This document shows, in pieces, positions 1-10,916 of a DNA stretch of 64,000 nt. Position 1 is the stretch's first letter; each line of letters opens with the position of its first letter. Source of the DNA: Toxorhynchites rutilus septentrionalis (lineage: Eukaryota; Arthropoda; Insecta; Diptera; Culicidae). The notes under the pieces are model-generated. The model searched no databases, was not told the DNA's origin, and saw only the letters and a list, made by a program, of their open reading frames with translations. The stretch is from NCBI RefSeq assembly GCF_029784135.1, contig NC_073746.1, positions 94,858,575 to 94,922,574 on the forward strand, given 5' to 3'. The translations under genes were made by a program, and so were the position numbers.

Positions 1-698
1 TTTAAGAACAAAGGTGCACATACACTGTTTGACCGAAGCTAAATATTTGACACTTTTTGATAGATAAAATATGGTCAACGTGTACTGATGTACCTTACAA
101 CTGGCTTCTCACGGTGTGAACAACAGGGATGACGAACCACGCGAGATTTCAGGTTTCCAATTGATATAAGATTTCTGAAGATTATTTTACCACGCCCGTA
201 ACCTGTTTTTTTTCGTATCATAAGGGTAAATGATGTTGGTTTGTCCGATTTTGGGTGTGTTCACGCAACTAATAAATGCAAATTAAGAAAACTTCATTAC
301 AATCACATGTAATCAAGACGAGTCTCGGCTTGTTGAAACGTCTCTAGTTGTCAGTAATACCATAAGGCTTTCAAATTATTCAAATTTTTATGTTTTTTAA
401 TGATTTTCTTCAAAGAGAAATTATGTTCATGGTTTGTCCACCTCTGGTCATGGTTTGTCCGAAAAATGATCATGGTTTGTTTAGGCTTTCTTCAGAATAT
501 TGCCTTTTTGGGCATTTTAAAGGTGAACAGCACTCAACACATTGATACTTTATTTCTGTTACGCACGAGAAACAACTTAAACAAACTGCAGTACGTTAAT
601 CTGCTGCCATAGTGATCACGTGGACATACGAACATCAGTGCATCGGACAAACCATGATCAGAATTGAGGTCATTGAGATACATTAATTACATGTTTTA
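1..698. other. no gene; short inverted repeat
   Basis: I see no gene. The motif CATGGTTTGTCC and variants occurs around 425-480 and again, inverted, as GGACAAACCATGATCA around 644-660. This leaves a small imperfect inverted repeat that could be a decayed MITE. The 70-codon reading frame at 400-612 has no recognisable domain and is probably chance. Confidence 0.4.
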
Positions 699-881
699 CA
701 GTGTCGGACAAAACATTAAGACCACTGCTCAAGCATAAAAAGAAAGTGACAAAACTTTGCGAAAAAATAATCCAATCCAGTGCTTTAATCCTTTTATAAT
801 AATTTATTTGCATTGTTCAGAGAAATTTATAACATATGAGGTTAAAACAATAGTCATTCATTAAAATGTGCGTTTTAAGCA
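699..881. repeat. left terminal inverted repeat of the Tc1-like element (outer part)
   Basis: This matches the reverse complement of 2810-2996. Shared blocks include AATCCAATCCAGTGCTT and ACAATAGTCATTCATTAAAA. The inner end of the repeat was pushed to 1737-1754 by a nested insertion. Confidence 0.88.
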
Positions 882-883
882 TA

Positions 884-1736
884 GGGGAGCGGACCCAAAT
901 ATGGAACGCGTCAAAATCTCGAAAAGTAAGCAGCGCATTCTAACGGCGATGGTTGGAAGTTGTTCCTCTAGTGAAATAACCACGCCTGACGAGGTGGTCC
1001 GATAATTTTTGTGGTTGTTATCAATGAAAACGTGATTTGTGATGATTTTTTTTCTTATGATTTTTCATTATAAAAAATTCGGGTCGAAAATGTTTCGAAA
1101 GTTCATGTTGTTCGGTATCGTTGGAAAAATCAAAGTTAGTACTTTCAGAACATATACTTGGATTTGATGTCAATTCATTTTAAATTGATGTTAAATGCAT
1201 TTTAAAAAAAAGTCCAAGTTGCCTAATATGGAATTGGTTTGTTTACAGCAGAAAACGAGATGGCTGGTAATTCTAACGCAAAGAAACGGAAAACTTATGC
1301 TGAAACTCATTGAAAATGCACTAAAATGTGTGAGAAGAACAGTTGTGGTTTTACAATAGCTGCTAGAACTTTCAACGTGCCTAAAACCACTCTGTATAGA
1401 TTACATGTGCAAGGTTTGACCGCTTTCTGTGTGAATTTTGTTCATTATAATCACTTGTTATTTCCTTAATAATCCTATTTTCTGAGTATTTCAATGATCT
1501 TTTAATGTAAAAAAAAAGTTCCGTATTTGGCGACCATTTTTTTTTAAATTTTGAAAGTGAGGTATTTATAAAATAAAAATTTTGAGGAAACTATTAAAGA
1601 TAGGCGGTCGTGGTTTTAGGGTGTCAAACTGTGGACTTTTATCTTAAGATCAAGGGTTTGGACGGGTTGCTAACTTAATTACGAGCTGAGTAATACTCAA
1701 AATAAAGATTGAGTTTCATATTTGGGTCCGCTCCCC
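884..1736 (+). mobile_element. nested pogo-like element with perfect 20 bp TIRs
   Basis: The ends are GGGGAGCGGACCCAAATATG at 884-903 and its exact reverse complement at 1717-1736, with TA on both sides. If the insert and one TA are removed, the Tc1 repeat reads through exactly as in its other arm (AAGCA-TA-CTTAACAAC), which proves insertion at TA. It carries the start of a psq/pogo-type DNA-binding domain at 1260. Most of the transposase is missing, so it is a non-autonomous deletion derivative. Confidence 0.9.
1260..1414 (+). pseudogene. pogo-type transposase N-terminus (psq-like helix-turn-helix), broken
   Basis: Translation from ATG 1260 gives a lysine/arginine-rich start (MAGNSNAKKRKTYAETH) and then a stop codon. 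The same frame continues with FTIAARTFNVPKTTLYRLHV, which has the recognition-helix pattern of psq/pogo domains (A..FxVPxxTLYR). A CAG lies 11 nt before the ATG and could be a splice acceptor. No DDE catalytic part follows before the right end of the element. In the pogo family this domain binds the element's own ends; here it is a relic. Confidence 0.75.
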
Positions 1737-1744
1737 TACTTAAC

Positions 1745-2610
1745 AACTAAAATGACTCGGTTCGGCATGGATTCCACCAGCTTCTGACACGTGGTGACCG
1801 GGATGCCGTACCAACAAGCTTGGATCCTATTCCACAGTTACTGATTATTCTCCGTATACACCGACCTATTCACGATCTCCCACAGGTTCTCTAGAGGGTT
1901 AAGATCCGGTGACTGAGCTGGCCACTCCATGACGTCGTCTTCGTTATCCTGGAACCGCTTTGTAACGGTTTTGGCGGTGTTCTACGGATCGATCCTGTAT
2001 GAACTGCCATTTCAGGGGGATCTCCCACTCGACGTTTGGCAGCATAACATCCCTTAGGATCCTTAGGATTTGGGCATAGAGGTACTGATCCATGATCTTA
2101 TCCATCCCCACACCATAATGTTCCTTCCATGCTTGAATGTCTTCGTGGTATACTGTGGCTTGTAAGCGCAGCCTATTAGGCGATGGACCCAATTTTTCCC
2201 GTCTCATCCGACCTCATCCTATCGAAGTGGTCTTTCGCGAACTTCAGCCGCGCCTTCACTTCAGATGGTTCGGCGTCAGCATCGGGACCTTCCGGGGGCT
2301 TTATCGTCTAGCCCCTGCTCCACCAACCGCCGCTGAACTGTCCGTGAACTCAAGTTCAAGTTCAATTCGATCCGAATCATTTTCGAGGCCTCGAAGGGAT
2401 CTCTCGTGGCTTTACGGCAGAGTCATCCTTCGCGGTAATTTTCCTTGAGCGTGCAGTCGTTTCCGTTTTTTTGCGGTCGTGGAGGGCATTAAACACGAAG
2501 GTTTTGGATCGTCCCAAGTACTCTGCGATTTCGCGTTGGCTGCTGCCTGCCTTCGACATTTTGCGGATGACCATTCGCTGTATTTCTGTGCAATTATGCG
2601 CGCGACCCAT
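1745..2610 (-). pseudogene. Tc1-like transposase, frameshifted
   Basis: The minus-strand start at 2610 gives MGRAHNCTEIQRMVIRKMSK followed by SQREIAEYLGRSKTFVFNAL, a Tc1 helix-turn-helix. After frameshifts, the frame at 2207-1944 gives a catalytic-core segment ending MLPNVEWEIPLKWQFIQD; this D would be the second catalytic Asp. Another frame then gives WPAQSPDLNPLENLWEIV, which holds the DD34-type third acidic position. The C-terminus runs ESMPNRVILVVK into the inner end of the inverted repeat. Frame changes and stop codons make it inactive. Confidence 0.85.
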
Positions 2611-2794
2611 TTTTCGTTGACTGCAACTAGAATTCGAGAATTAAAACCTTACATACTTCTTGTTTACATTATAAATACTTTCCAGGACCCGAAAAACACA
2701 AAACACCACCGAGAAACAATCCATTTTTCTCAAAAATCAGTCGAAACAACACTCGAAACAGCCGAAACGAGTTACTGGTTCTAAATTTTGTCGC

Positions 2795-2996
2795 GTCATT
2801 TTAGTTGTTAAGTATGCTTAATACGCATTTTTTAATGAATGACTATTGTTTTAACTACGCATGTTATAAATTTCCTCGAACAATGCAAATAAATTATTAT
2901 AAAGGATTGAAGCACTGGATTGGATTATTTTGTCTCATAGTTTGGTCACTTTCCGTGTTTGCTTCAGCAGTGGTCCTAACGTTTTGTCCTACACTG
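2795..2996. repeat. right terminal inverted repeat of the Tc1-like element
   Basis: It is the inverse partner of 699-881 plus 1737-1754. The inner boundary is the GTCATTTTAGTTGTTAAG block, which in the left arm also encodes the last residues of the transposase. Confidence 0.88.
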
Positions 2997-2998
2997 TA

Positions 2999-3790
2999 TA
3001 CTGTTGTTCAATATGGGAATAAAAGCCAGGTTTTGGGCTGAACGGGAGGAGCTCTCCTCGGTGGTCGCAGTCGGTTGCGGGCTGATTCGTTCGATCGGAA
3101 AGCCTTGAGAAAGGCTATAACTCTTTCGGAATGGTTATAATGTAGAAAAAAAAGGATGGCGGATGTCGTCGCGGAGGTCGATGTAAGAGTGGCTAATTTC
3201 GGTTCTTGGTTCTTGTTTTTTAGGGGACTTTAACCCAAATGTCATTCGTTCCTATTCGCGACATAGAAGGTATGCTGTCGGCAACTAGCGGATATTATGA
3301 ATGTATGAGGAAAAAGTAAACAAACCGTGTATTAGATTATACACGGATCTGGACTATGTAACCTGAACATGCAAACAACATTTCAAAATAATTTTTACTC
3401 AATGTTAGAAAATTTACAACTGCATTTGAGCATGCTAGTCTCAATGAATGTACTCTTAAGGCTGATTTAGACGATGCCAGTCAGCGCTCTAGTTGAAGTA
3501 TCCAGTGAACAGAGAACAGACACTTCTGGAGATTCTGGAGTTAACAATTTCGCATGTCTGTTCAGCACGATAGCAAAGCTTAAACTGAAGAAATATCGCA
3601 ACGAGAAAATATTTATTAAGTTGGATCTTTGTCTGTCCTTCTCTGAGATATAATGATGCCTGATGGTAGCTACGGTTTTTTTTCTCCAATGGTATGAATA
3701 TGGACAAATTGTGCTTTGGTGCAACTTTATTTGCGCCTTCTAGACGCAGAATGCTTGATATTTTACAATTATTCAATAGTTGCCACACAC
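2999..3790. other. no gene recognised
   Basis: A+T-rich sequence. Overlapping minus-strand frames at 3467-3833 show no domain. Nothing can be supported here. Confidence 0.3.
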
Positions 3791-4810
3791 CTTTTTTATC
3801 CCATCTGTTTATTTTATTAGGCTCATTTAGCAATTCAGCTGTAACAGAGGCGAATTTTGTTCGTGTACATTTTTGTCTAACGATAATTTTGTTGTATATT
3901 ACACAGTAGCCATTTTTTGCCTCAAGAGTATTCCTATCTTATCGATACACATTTTTATCTATTATACAGTAGCCATTTAGGCGTAATAGTATTCCTATTC
4001 TATCGATACACATTAGGGTGGCAATGGATGTATGGGAAAAATTTCACCATGGAATTTTAAAAACCGACCATGTACATTTTGTTCATTGGCCCAAAAAAAT
4101 TACCAGCGCAAAGTTTCAGCTCAATCGGGCGTGATTTAGGGGTGCCTCAAAGCGCTCAAAGTTTTGATTTTTTGATCCTCGAAAATCTCCCAAGAGCGGG
4201 GCGAAGGTGGTTACATGAAATAAGGAAAATCGATTTTTTTTCGATGCCAAATGACTTAAAAATGCAAAAACGTCGAGATCTGTTATCATCTCCAAAAAAT
4301 TTTTTTGGCCGAAAATCAACCTTCTGGGACTTTGCTTGAGTGGCAATGAAGGTATGGAAAAAGAATAGTTATCGAATTGAAAGAACCGACCATGTACATT
4401 TTGTTTATTGGCCCAAAAAAATTACTTTGGAAAATTTCAGCTCAATCGGACATGATTTAGGAGTGCCTCAAAGCACTCCCAAAAGATTGATTTTCGGCCA
4501 AATTTTTTTTTCCCGAGATAACACCAAATATCGGCGTTTTATGCATTTTGAAGTCATCTGGCATCGAATTCATTTTTTCGATTTTCCAAATTTCATGTAC
4601 TTTCCCTTTGGAAGATTTTCGAGGGTCAATAAATCAAAACTGAGCGTTTTGAGACACCCCTAGATTATGTCCGATTGAGCTGAAATTTTGCACAGGTAAT
4701 TCTTTGTGCCAGGAAACAGAATGTACATGGTCGGTTTTTGAAATTTTCGCTGCCACCATAATATGTTGCCTTTTTTGGGCGTGAGAATATTCCTATTGTT
4801 TGAATCTTCA
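3791..4810 (-). mobile_element. tRNA-derived SINE (family B), 5'-truncated and split by a MITE
   Basis: The left part (TTTTTTATCCCAT, then TTAGGCTCATTTAGCA, then ACAGTAGCCATTTAGGCGTA) matches the 3' half of the SINE at 8136-8625 in minus orientation. At 4016-4758 a MITE interrupts it; a similar block (TTGGGCGTGAGAATATTCCT) resumes after the MITE. The tRNA-related head is missing. Confidence 0.6.
4016..4758. mobile_element. MITE with GGGTGGCA ends (family M1)
   Basis: It is flanked by TA (4014-4015 and 4759-4760). It opens GGGTGGCAATGGATGTATGG and closes with TGCCACC. Inside are repeated and inverted copies of a block containing GACCATGTACATTTTGTTTA and TTAGGGGTGCCTCAAAGC, so much of it can fold back. 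Related copies lie at 9491, 13872 and 24714. No coding capacity was seen; it is probably mobilised by a Tc1/mariner-type transposase (inferred from the TA target). Confidence 0.8.
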
Positions 4811-4934
4811 CAGTTTGGACCATACATAGCGGGACTGTTGATATGAGGATTCCATTGTTGCCCCTTCACCAAGGTTGCCCCACAACTTTATCTCTGCTGT
4901 CATTATAGAACTGCGTATTCCATGATCTTGAAAA

Positions 4935-5040
4935 TCCAAGATTGCGGCCACTTGACTAGTAAACCAGGGGATTGCTAGGCGGCTGTTTTTTGTAGCCAGC
5001 ATAGAAAAACATGAGCATAGAAATCATAACCTAAAGTTAA
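4935..5040. repeat. dispersed repeat, inverted copy at 60295-60385
   Basis: The block with AGCATAGAAATCATAACCT and the preceding GGGGATTGCTAGGCGGC is the reverse complement of sequence around 60300-60385 (AGGTTATGATTTTTATGCTC, GGCGGCCATCTTAGCAATCC). The family is not recognised. Confidence 0.6.
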
Positions 5041-5574
5041 AAATGAATTGTTTTGTGCGATTCTGCTGCAGTATTTTAATTTTCTTTTTAATTTATCCAT
5101 ACATATCACAGGAGGTATCTCGTCTAGGATCACAGAGGACGGTTTTCATCATATCTCGTTCCACTTCAATATCTTTTATCTGATACGCACCATCCAACGA
5201 CTGTTCACCATCTTTCTGTCATCATCACTCGGTAAACACTGGAGGAGTGAACAAACAATACCCAACAACCAAACAAAACGGCCCTTTTCAGGGTCACCAA
5301 ATCATTATCAAAGAGTTTAACGATGTAATTCTTCAAACATATCCAAAATCAATAGATAGCCTAACGGAATCCTACGTCAACTATGCGGTCGTGTCTCGGA
5401 CACAGCCCTCTTGTGACTTTTTAGTACATTATCTGTATTATTATTATTATTATGTTTAATCACAATGAAACCGTTTAATTTTAAAATCCTATTCATGAGA
5501 AATTATGTAAGCGATACCACGATAGGAGAAACATTTTCAAAAGCGTAGACTTTCAAGTATATTTAAGCGAAATA
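5041..5574. other. no gene recognised
   Basis: Two overlapping plus-strand frames (5048-5459) show no domain. A short TAT/TTA tract lies at 5436-5457. Confidence 0.3.
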
Positions 5575-6190
5575 TTGGGTGCGCAACTTAATTCGTCCTG
5601 TTTTTTTTTTGCATGGAAAACACATTTATTTGAACAATAAAACGAATTAATGCATTATTCAAAGTGTTGATCAGATTTGGCAATATATCGATTCCACCGC
5701 GAAAGGATCGGTCATCTTTTGAGGCCAAGAATAAATCCAACCAAGCGTATTCCACTCAAAGCGTTCTGTATCGATTGAAACAGAAACAGTTATAAGGTGG
5801 GTGAACCAGAATCTCCTATCCTCTGTTTTCCAAGTAGTTTTTAATTCGAACAGCAACATGAGGCCGAGCGTTGTCATGATGGAATATTATCGACTCGTAT
5901 CTGCTCGCATAATCTGGGCATTAGCTCGCTTTGAACGGATCAATTGTTGCCTGTAGAAATCACCATTGATCGTTTGACCCGATTTCAACAGTTCATAATG
6001 AATCACACCCTTTTGATCCCACCAAATACAAAGCATTGCTTTGGCACCGTGGATATTCGGCTTCGGCGTTGATGTTCCTGGTTGGCCAATTTTTACATAT
6101 GATCTTTTGCGTTTTGGATTGTCGTAGTGAATCCATTTTTCGTCCCCGATAACGATTGGATACGAAAAAAAATCCTTTTGTGCTGTTCAA
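5575..6190 (-). pseudogene. mariner transposase, C-terminal fragment
   Basis: Minus-strand frames read, in order: KMDSLRQSKTQKII, equivalent to the mariner DEKWIHYDNPK box; AEYPRCQSNALYLVGSKGCD, the HGAKAMLCIWWDQKG box in a shifted frame; then an ARPHVAVRIKNYLENRG-like stretch; and finally FAVESIY near 5690. Several frameshifts separate them. The end at 5575 (TTGGGTGCGCAACTTAATTC) looks like a mariner terminal repeat. The N-terminal half and the other terminus are absent, so this is a dead 5'-deleted copy. Confidence 0.82.
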
Positions 6191-7429
6191 ACAACATCAT
6201 CCATGATCATCCATTACGATAGAACAACGATGTTAATAATATGTTATCAGTACAACCATAATGGATATCGTTAGCGGAACAACACAAAATGGTAATCACG
6301 TTCAAAACTACCAACGTTAACAGCAGCACTGTTGTCAAGCTTCGATTGCTCGAATGATTATTGCACCATACGATTCGTGGTGTGGTGCCCCATAATATCA
6401 CAATTTAATCGATTTTTCTTTCACTGCCATTAAAGTATTTGTGTTATTGTTTTGTGCGTATACTTTGCCTGTGGGGAGGGTGGAACAATTTGTTTTTCCA
6501 CTTCAGAAAGTAAGACGATTTACTTGATCGATTCTGTTTCCCAACCGTTTTTTTTCACCGCTACCGTTTTTTGCTGATTACGGAGCGCGAAAAATGTACA
6601 AACAAGTTGTTCGTTTATAAATAACCAATGGCAATTTATCCTTTTAAATAGTGCTTCGGTTTCGTGGAAAAGATTGATTGATTGGGGGGCTTGAATTGCT
6701 GTAAATCGGCAATAATTAATTACTCGCCATATGTAACTGTTTATTCGCACGTTTTTCTTCCGTACTGTTGCCGGGGGGTTTTCGAATTATCATCAAACCC
6801 CGACCATGGCTGGGGAGGATCGCATCCAAATTAATTTTTTGTGCGCTAAAGTTTGTAGAAAGTTTTCGATTATTCGTTATCTTGCATCACGAGTGTTTGA
6901 TTGTTATCAGATTGGACTCAAACGAGATTGAAAATTTCGAACGAAAACGTATCTGACTACGATATGTTTCGTGTTGTATGATTTGAAAAATATTGGCTCT
7001 GATTAACGGATTCATTCATGTTATTTATGACTTCAGGTACACGTGATATGTGACACATTCCTTCACCAATATTGCATCTCCATTTGTGTTCTTTGTATGA
7101 AATGTGGAACACGACCTTTGCAGTTGTTGCTGTCACTTTTTGTGTGTCACTACCTCGTGTGTGCATTTTGCATTCACGTTCAATTCACGAGCCGCCGGAT
7201 TGTGTGGGACAGGGACAAAAGAAATAATAAAACACACCATACTAATAACAACACCACCAAAAGCAGTCCCCCAATGGTGGAGAATGTGGCACTTTGTTTG
7301 GGTGTTGTTACCATTCGAGGTTTTGTGTGGTACACACAGCGAAAGGCAAAAGGAAAGGTAGCCACAAATCATTCATGCACACACGCTCGATCTGCGTTGA
7401 TGTTGTTGGAAAAAAAAGCCGAACATGCG
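6191..7429. other. no gene recognised
   Basis: The overlapping frames at 7043-7450 lie in T-rich and GT-rich sequence on both strands and have no recognisable domain. I see no repeat match to the rest of the window. Confidence 0.3.
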
Positions 7430-7437
7430 ACCATAAC

Positions 7438-7846
7438 TAGTGATGTCTAAATTTTTCATTTATTCGATTATCGATTAATCGTTGGGGAATTTTTCAATAT
7501 TCGATTCATAAGAATAATTGTCTTTCAATATTCGATTAATCGAGCGAATATTTAATTCTTGTAATAATCACGTATCGCGTTGTCATTCTGGTCGCATGGT
7601 CTATCGGGTTGTCGATGTTAGATGGTTGGATATAAAAATGTTGGATAAAACAATTATATAGCCTAATTCATAACCTAAAAATGCATTAACATTGAGACAG
7701 ATTCCTTCTTTCATTAATCGCGATTACAGTGACAATTATTCGATGTATTCATATTTCGATTTCAAATTATTCGATACAAAATTACTCGATTATAATTCCA
7801 GATATTCGATTATTTAAATTAATCGAACGATTAACCGACGTCTCTA
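7438..7846. mobile_element. hAT-type MITE with 8 bp target duplication
   Basis: A perfect 8 bp direct repeat, ACCATAAC, lies at 7430-7437 and 7847-7854. The element begins TAGTGATGTC and ends GACGTCTCTA, so the ends are inverted (TAGTGATGTC against TAGAGACGTC). The interior is rich in CGATTAATCG and TATTCGATTA motifs. An 8 bp duplication and TAGNGATGTCG-like ends are hallmarks of hAT elements. At 409 bp it has no coding capacity. Confidence 0.9.
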
Positions 7847-8087
7847 ACCATAACGTCATTTCCTGCGATGACGACCTTACTCACCCATCATCTAGGTCCT
7901 TCATGCACCCTCGCTTAGATTGTATGAGATTATTTTAACTTTCAGTCTGTCCGCAACCTGTGGGCTATCGTGAGGAATTGTTTGCATTTGCACAAGAAAG
8001 ATAGTTGAAGATGACACATCAGGCGCTGACAAATTATTCGAATTTCATAACATACGGATGATCTTATTTCTATATCTGATGGCAATA

Positions 8088-9175
8088 CAAAGTCGGACTC
8101 GATTATATATGATTCGATTATATACAACTTTAGACTTTTTTTTATCCCATTTATTTATTTATTAGGCTCATTAGCATTTAGCTGTTACAGAGACGAGTTT
8201 AATCGTGTACATGTACATAAGTTTATGTTTCCATAGATTGTGAATTACACAGTAGTTAGTAGTAGCCATTTAGGCGTTAAGTTTTCTGTTTCATTACATT
8301 ATGGTAAATTACACAGTAGTAGCCATTTAGGCGTATGGGTATTCTTTCTGTTCATCCATTGTTCAGCAGACCGGACAGCGGAGACAGTTGATATTGATCA
8401 TTGTTGAGTTATTTATAGAACAGCAGCCCGATGTGTCTTGCAGAGCAGAGCAGTTGTATGGATGATCTTTGTTCCACCGTGGATCGATTTCCATCGCTGA
8501 TGATGGTTGCGTGGACGTAATTATTCAATAACAACACAAAGATGGTCAATTGAGGGCCCTGAGTTTGAACTCACGATCAATCGCTTGGTGAGCGAACGCG
8601 TAACCAAGTGGCTACGAAGACCCCCAACTTTAGACCTATATACAGTTAAAAATTATTTAATTTTATTTTTCAAATATGACTTATTTCAAGCGAAAATGAA
8701 ATGTGTCAACGTTAAAGTGAAAGTTAATTGGCTATTACGAGTACAGTAAAGTTAAAGTCGTGATTTTGGTAGATTTCAGTTGAAGATTCACCAGGAATCG
8801 TTTAAAATGATATTGCGGCGAAATTGAAAAAGATAGAGGTTGGGTGTTAAAGAACAAATTGTGCAGCGGTTAAAGAGCTTTGATTTGGTTGATAGAAAGA
8901 TTCAAGGTTATTATGTATTTTTGGATAAAATTAATAGTAACACCTTAAAAACCACTAACTTGGAAGCTTTTCACTTCCAAAATGTTACTTAAATCCACTA
9001 ATTTGGAAGTTTCACAACGGCATCCTGAATAAAATTTTCTTATCTTTCAAATGGAAGCAACAGCATTGTGAAACGTAGCGTAATTTTTGAATTAGAGCCA
9101 GTTTAAGGTTTTTTTTTGACTCGATTATATACAGTGAAAAGAAATCGAAGACTGTATATAATCGAGTCCGCGCTG
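8088..9175. mobile_element. TA-flanked MITE with GTCGGACTCGATTATAT ends (family M2), holding a SINE
   Basis: The left end CAAAGTCGGACTCGATTATA follows TA 8086-8087. The right end, ACTGTATATAATCGAGTCCG then CGCTG, precedes TA 9176-9177. The motif TCGATTATATACA repeats near both ends. Relatives lie at 12222, 33043 and 60755. The best preserved is 60755-61548, which shows that the SINE at 8136-8625 is a later insertion. No open transposase is seen. Confidence 0.85.
8136..8625 (-). mobile_element. tRNA-derived SINE (family B), full-length copy
   Basis: It is flanked by a perfect direct repeat AACTTTAGAC (8126-8135 and 8626-8635). Read on the minus strand it starts GGGGGTCTTCGTAGCCACTT, with an A-box-like GTAGCCACTTGGTTACGCG and a B-box-like GTGAGTTCAAACTC, which form a pol III internal promoter derived from a tRNA. 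It ends in AATAAATAAATGGGATAAAA-type sequence. It resembles the tRNA-related SINEs of Aedes such as Feilai; assignment to that family is inference. Confidence 0.88.
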
Positions 9176-9490
9176 TATATTGAAGATTGTTTCAGTAAGA
9201 ATATGTACGCAAGAAATCAGCTCTATCTAAGGATAGCTTTGTTAGGATAAAAAAATATTCTGATTTGTTTTCGATGACTTCTCTTCGGATAACTTGTATT
9301 AATTTTTGTACATTCCGTAGGTCATACATTTTAATCTACCATCTCTTCATCTCTACATCATCCCTTCAGCTTCCGTTGATCAATTGCCCAAACTTTCTCG
9401 ATCTGGCGATATTCGAGGAAAAAGGGTGGGCTGAGGTCTCTTCGACATTATCGATCTTGTTGCCACAGTACAAGTGGAATGTGTACCTTA
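9176..9490. other. no gene recognised
   Basis: An 88-codon frame at 9265-9531 has no known domain and runs into the neighbouring MITE, so it is unlikely to be a gene. Confidence 0.3.
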
Positions 9491-9907
9491 GGGTGACAGC
9501 GAAAATGGTCATGTCAAATTTAAATAATTGAACATGTACATTTTGTTTATTGGCCCAAAAAATGATCTGTACAAAGTTTCAGCTCGATCGGACATGATTT
9601 AGGGGTGCCTCAAAGCGAAGTTTTGATTTTTTGATCCTCGAAAATATTCCAAGGGGGGAATAAAGGAAATTTAGAAAATCGAAATTTTTTTTCGATGCCA
9701 AATAACTTAAAAATGCATAAAATGTCGAGATCTGGTGTTATCACGAAAAAAAAATTTTGGCCGAAAATGACTTTGGCCTGAGTGGCCAAAAAATCATAAT
9801 TTTGAGTGCTTTGAGGCATCCCTAAATCATGTCCGATTGAGCTGAAATTTTGCACAAATAATTTTTTTGAACCAATAAACAGAATGTACATGGCCGGTTC
9901 TTCAAAT
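9491..9907. mobile_element. MITE family M1, right end lost
   Basis: It starts GGGTGACAGCGAAAATGGTC after TA 9489-9490. It contains the family block ATGTACATTTTGTTTATTGG and its inverse CAATAAACAGAATGTACATG. The terminal GCCACCC is absent, and the sequence passes almost directly into a non-LTR retrotransposon tail. Confidence 0.75.
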
Positions 9908-9928
9908 TCGTTAATAACCTGATTGGAC

Positions 9929-10305
9929 AGATATCTCGTGATCACTACAACCTAAACCCGCATCTCTATCACATTGGACTCGCAGCAAACAATCTTTGTG
10001 ATTGTGGCGATGGCTACCACGACATCGAGCATATTGTCTGGTCGTGTATCCGGTTCCATGCTGCTCGCTTTCAGCTCTCTAGAGCACTGAGAACACAAGG
10101 CAGACAATCCGATATCCCCGTCCGGGATATCTTAGGTAGCCGTGATCCTGATCTTCTGCTTCTTCTATTTCTGTTCCTCAGAAACGCCGATGTCAACGTT
10201 TAATGATGTTTCCTTCGTTGTGTCCCTGTTTCATATCCCTCATATCCGATCTATAAAGTTTTACTTAGTCGCGGCAATACATACACACACTCTTTACAGA
10301 TACAG
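9929..10305 (+). pseudogene. non-LTR retrotransposon 3' fragment (same family as 45369-47118)
   Basis: It encodes HYNLNPHLYHIGLAANNLCD then CGDGYHDIEHIVWSC, a Cys/His motif, and an RNADVNV-type C-terminus with a stop at 10201. It is almost identical to 46330-46700 of the larger copy, including 3' untranslated sequence (CTTAGTCGCGGCAATACATA). It is 5'-truncated and also lacks the poly(A) end. Confidence 0.88.
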
Positions 10306-10356
10306 ATCTTCTTGCTCTTCCCAAAGAAACGACGGCAGGCAGTGGTAAATCGCGTA

Positions 10357-10916
10357 CACTATAGTCACTTTTTACGCGACTTTTTTACGCGGTTTTAGGA
10401 ATTTACGCGGTTTATTTTTATACTTATTTCGAAATTTACGCGGCGAAATTTACGAGTGACTTTTCACGAAATAAGTTTGTATTGTATCACTGATTAGTAG
10501 CTGAGAAATAAAAGGAGAAACAGATATCATGATGAATTATTGTAGTATATCATGATTGTAGTATGCAAAAAATTAAGTTTACACGTTGAGTACCACGATT
10601 TTACAGCGACTCTATACAAATTTTTAAACGTATTAGTGCCATCGTTTCTACTCGTAGTTGAAAGTATTTTTGTTCGAAGGGGAATGCTTATAAGCCCATA
10701 TGCTTATATTAGTTAATTTTATTATCATATGTTATACTGTCATTCAGTATAACGTGGCAGTCAACGTGTTAATCACTTTTTAGAATATGGGTTGAATTTT
10801 ATACTAATAATTCACTGTTGGTCAGATTTTTACACGGATTTCAAAATTTACGCAGCTTAGTTTTATGCGGCACGTAAACAAAAATTTACGCCGCCGCGTA
10901 AAAAGCGGCTCCAGTG
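10357..10916. mobile_element. TA-flanked MITE rich in TTTACGCGG (family M3)
   Basis: The left end CACTATAGTCACTTTTTACG follows TA 10355-10356. The right end CGTAAAAAGCGGCTCCAGTG precedes TA 10917-10918. The ends are imperfect inverted repeats (CACTRKAGYCRCTTTTTACG). Several TTTACGCGG motifs lie next to each end, in opposite orientation. The interior has no recognisable coding sequence. Confidence 0.85.

Larger units (their letters stand above)
699..2996 (-). mobile_element. Tc1-like transposon with about 200 bp terminal inverted repeats
   Basis: The left end starts CAGTGTCGGACAAAACATTA just after a TA, and the right end is its inverse (TAATGTTTTGTCC-like, ending CACTG) just before a TA. The two ends match over about 200 bp: left 699-883 continuing at 1737-1754, right 2795-2996. 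Long inverted repeats and a TA target are typical of several Tc1 lineages. The transposase is on the minus strand and broken by frameshifts. A separate TA-flanked element (884-1736) sits inside the left repeat, so this copy is older than that insertion. Confidence 0.9.

Noticed and set aside
8136..8625. tRNA gene on the minus strand
   Set aside because: A and B boxes are present but the sequence cannot form a mature tRNA and continues into a SINE body with a target duplication.
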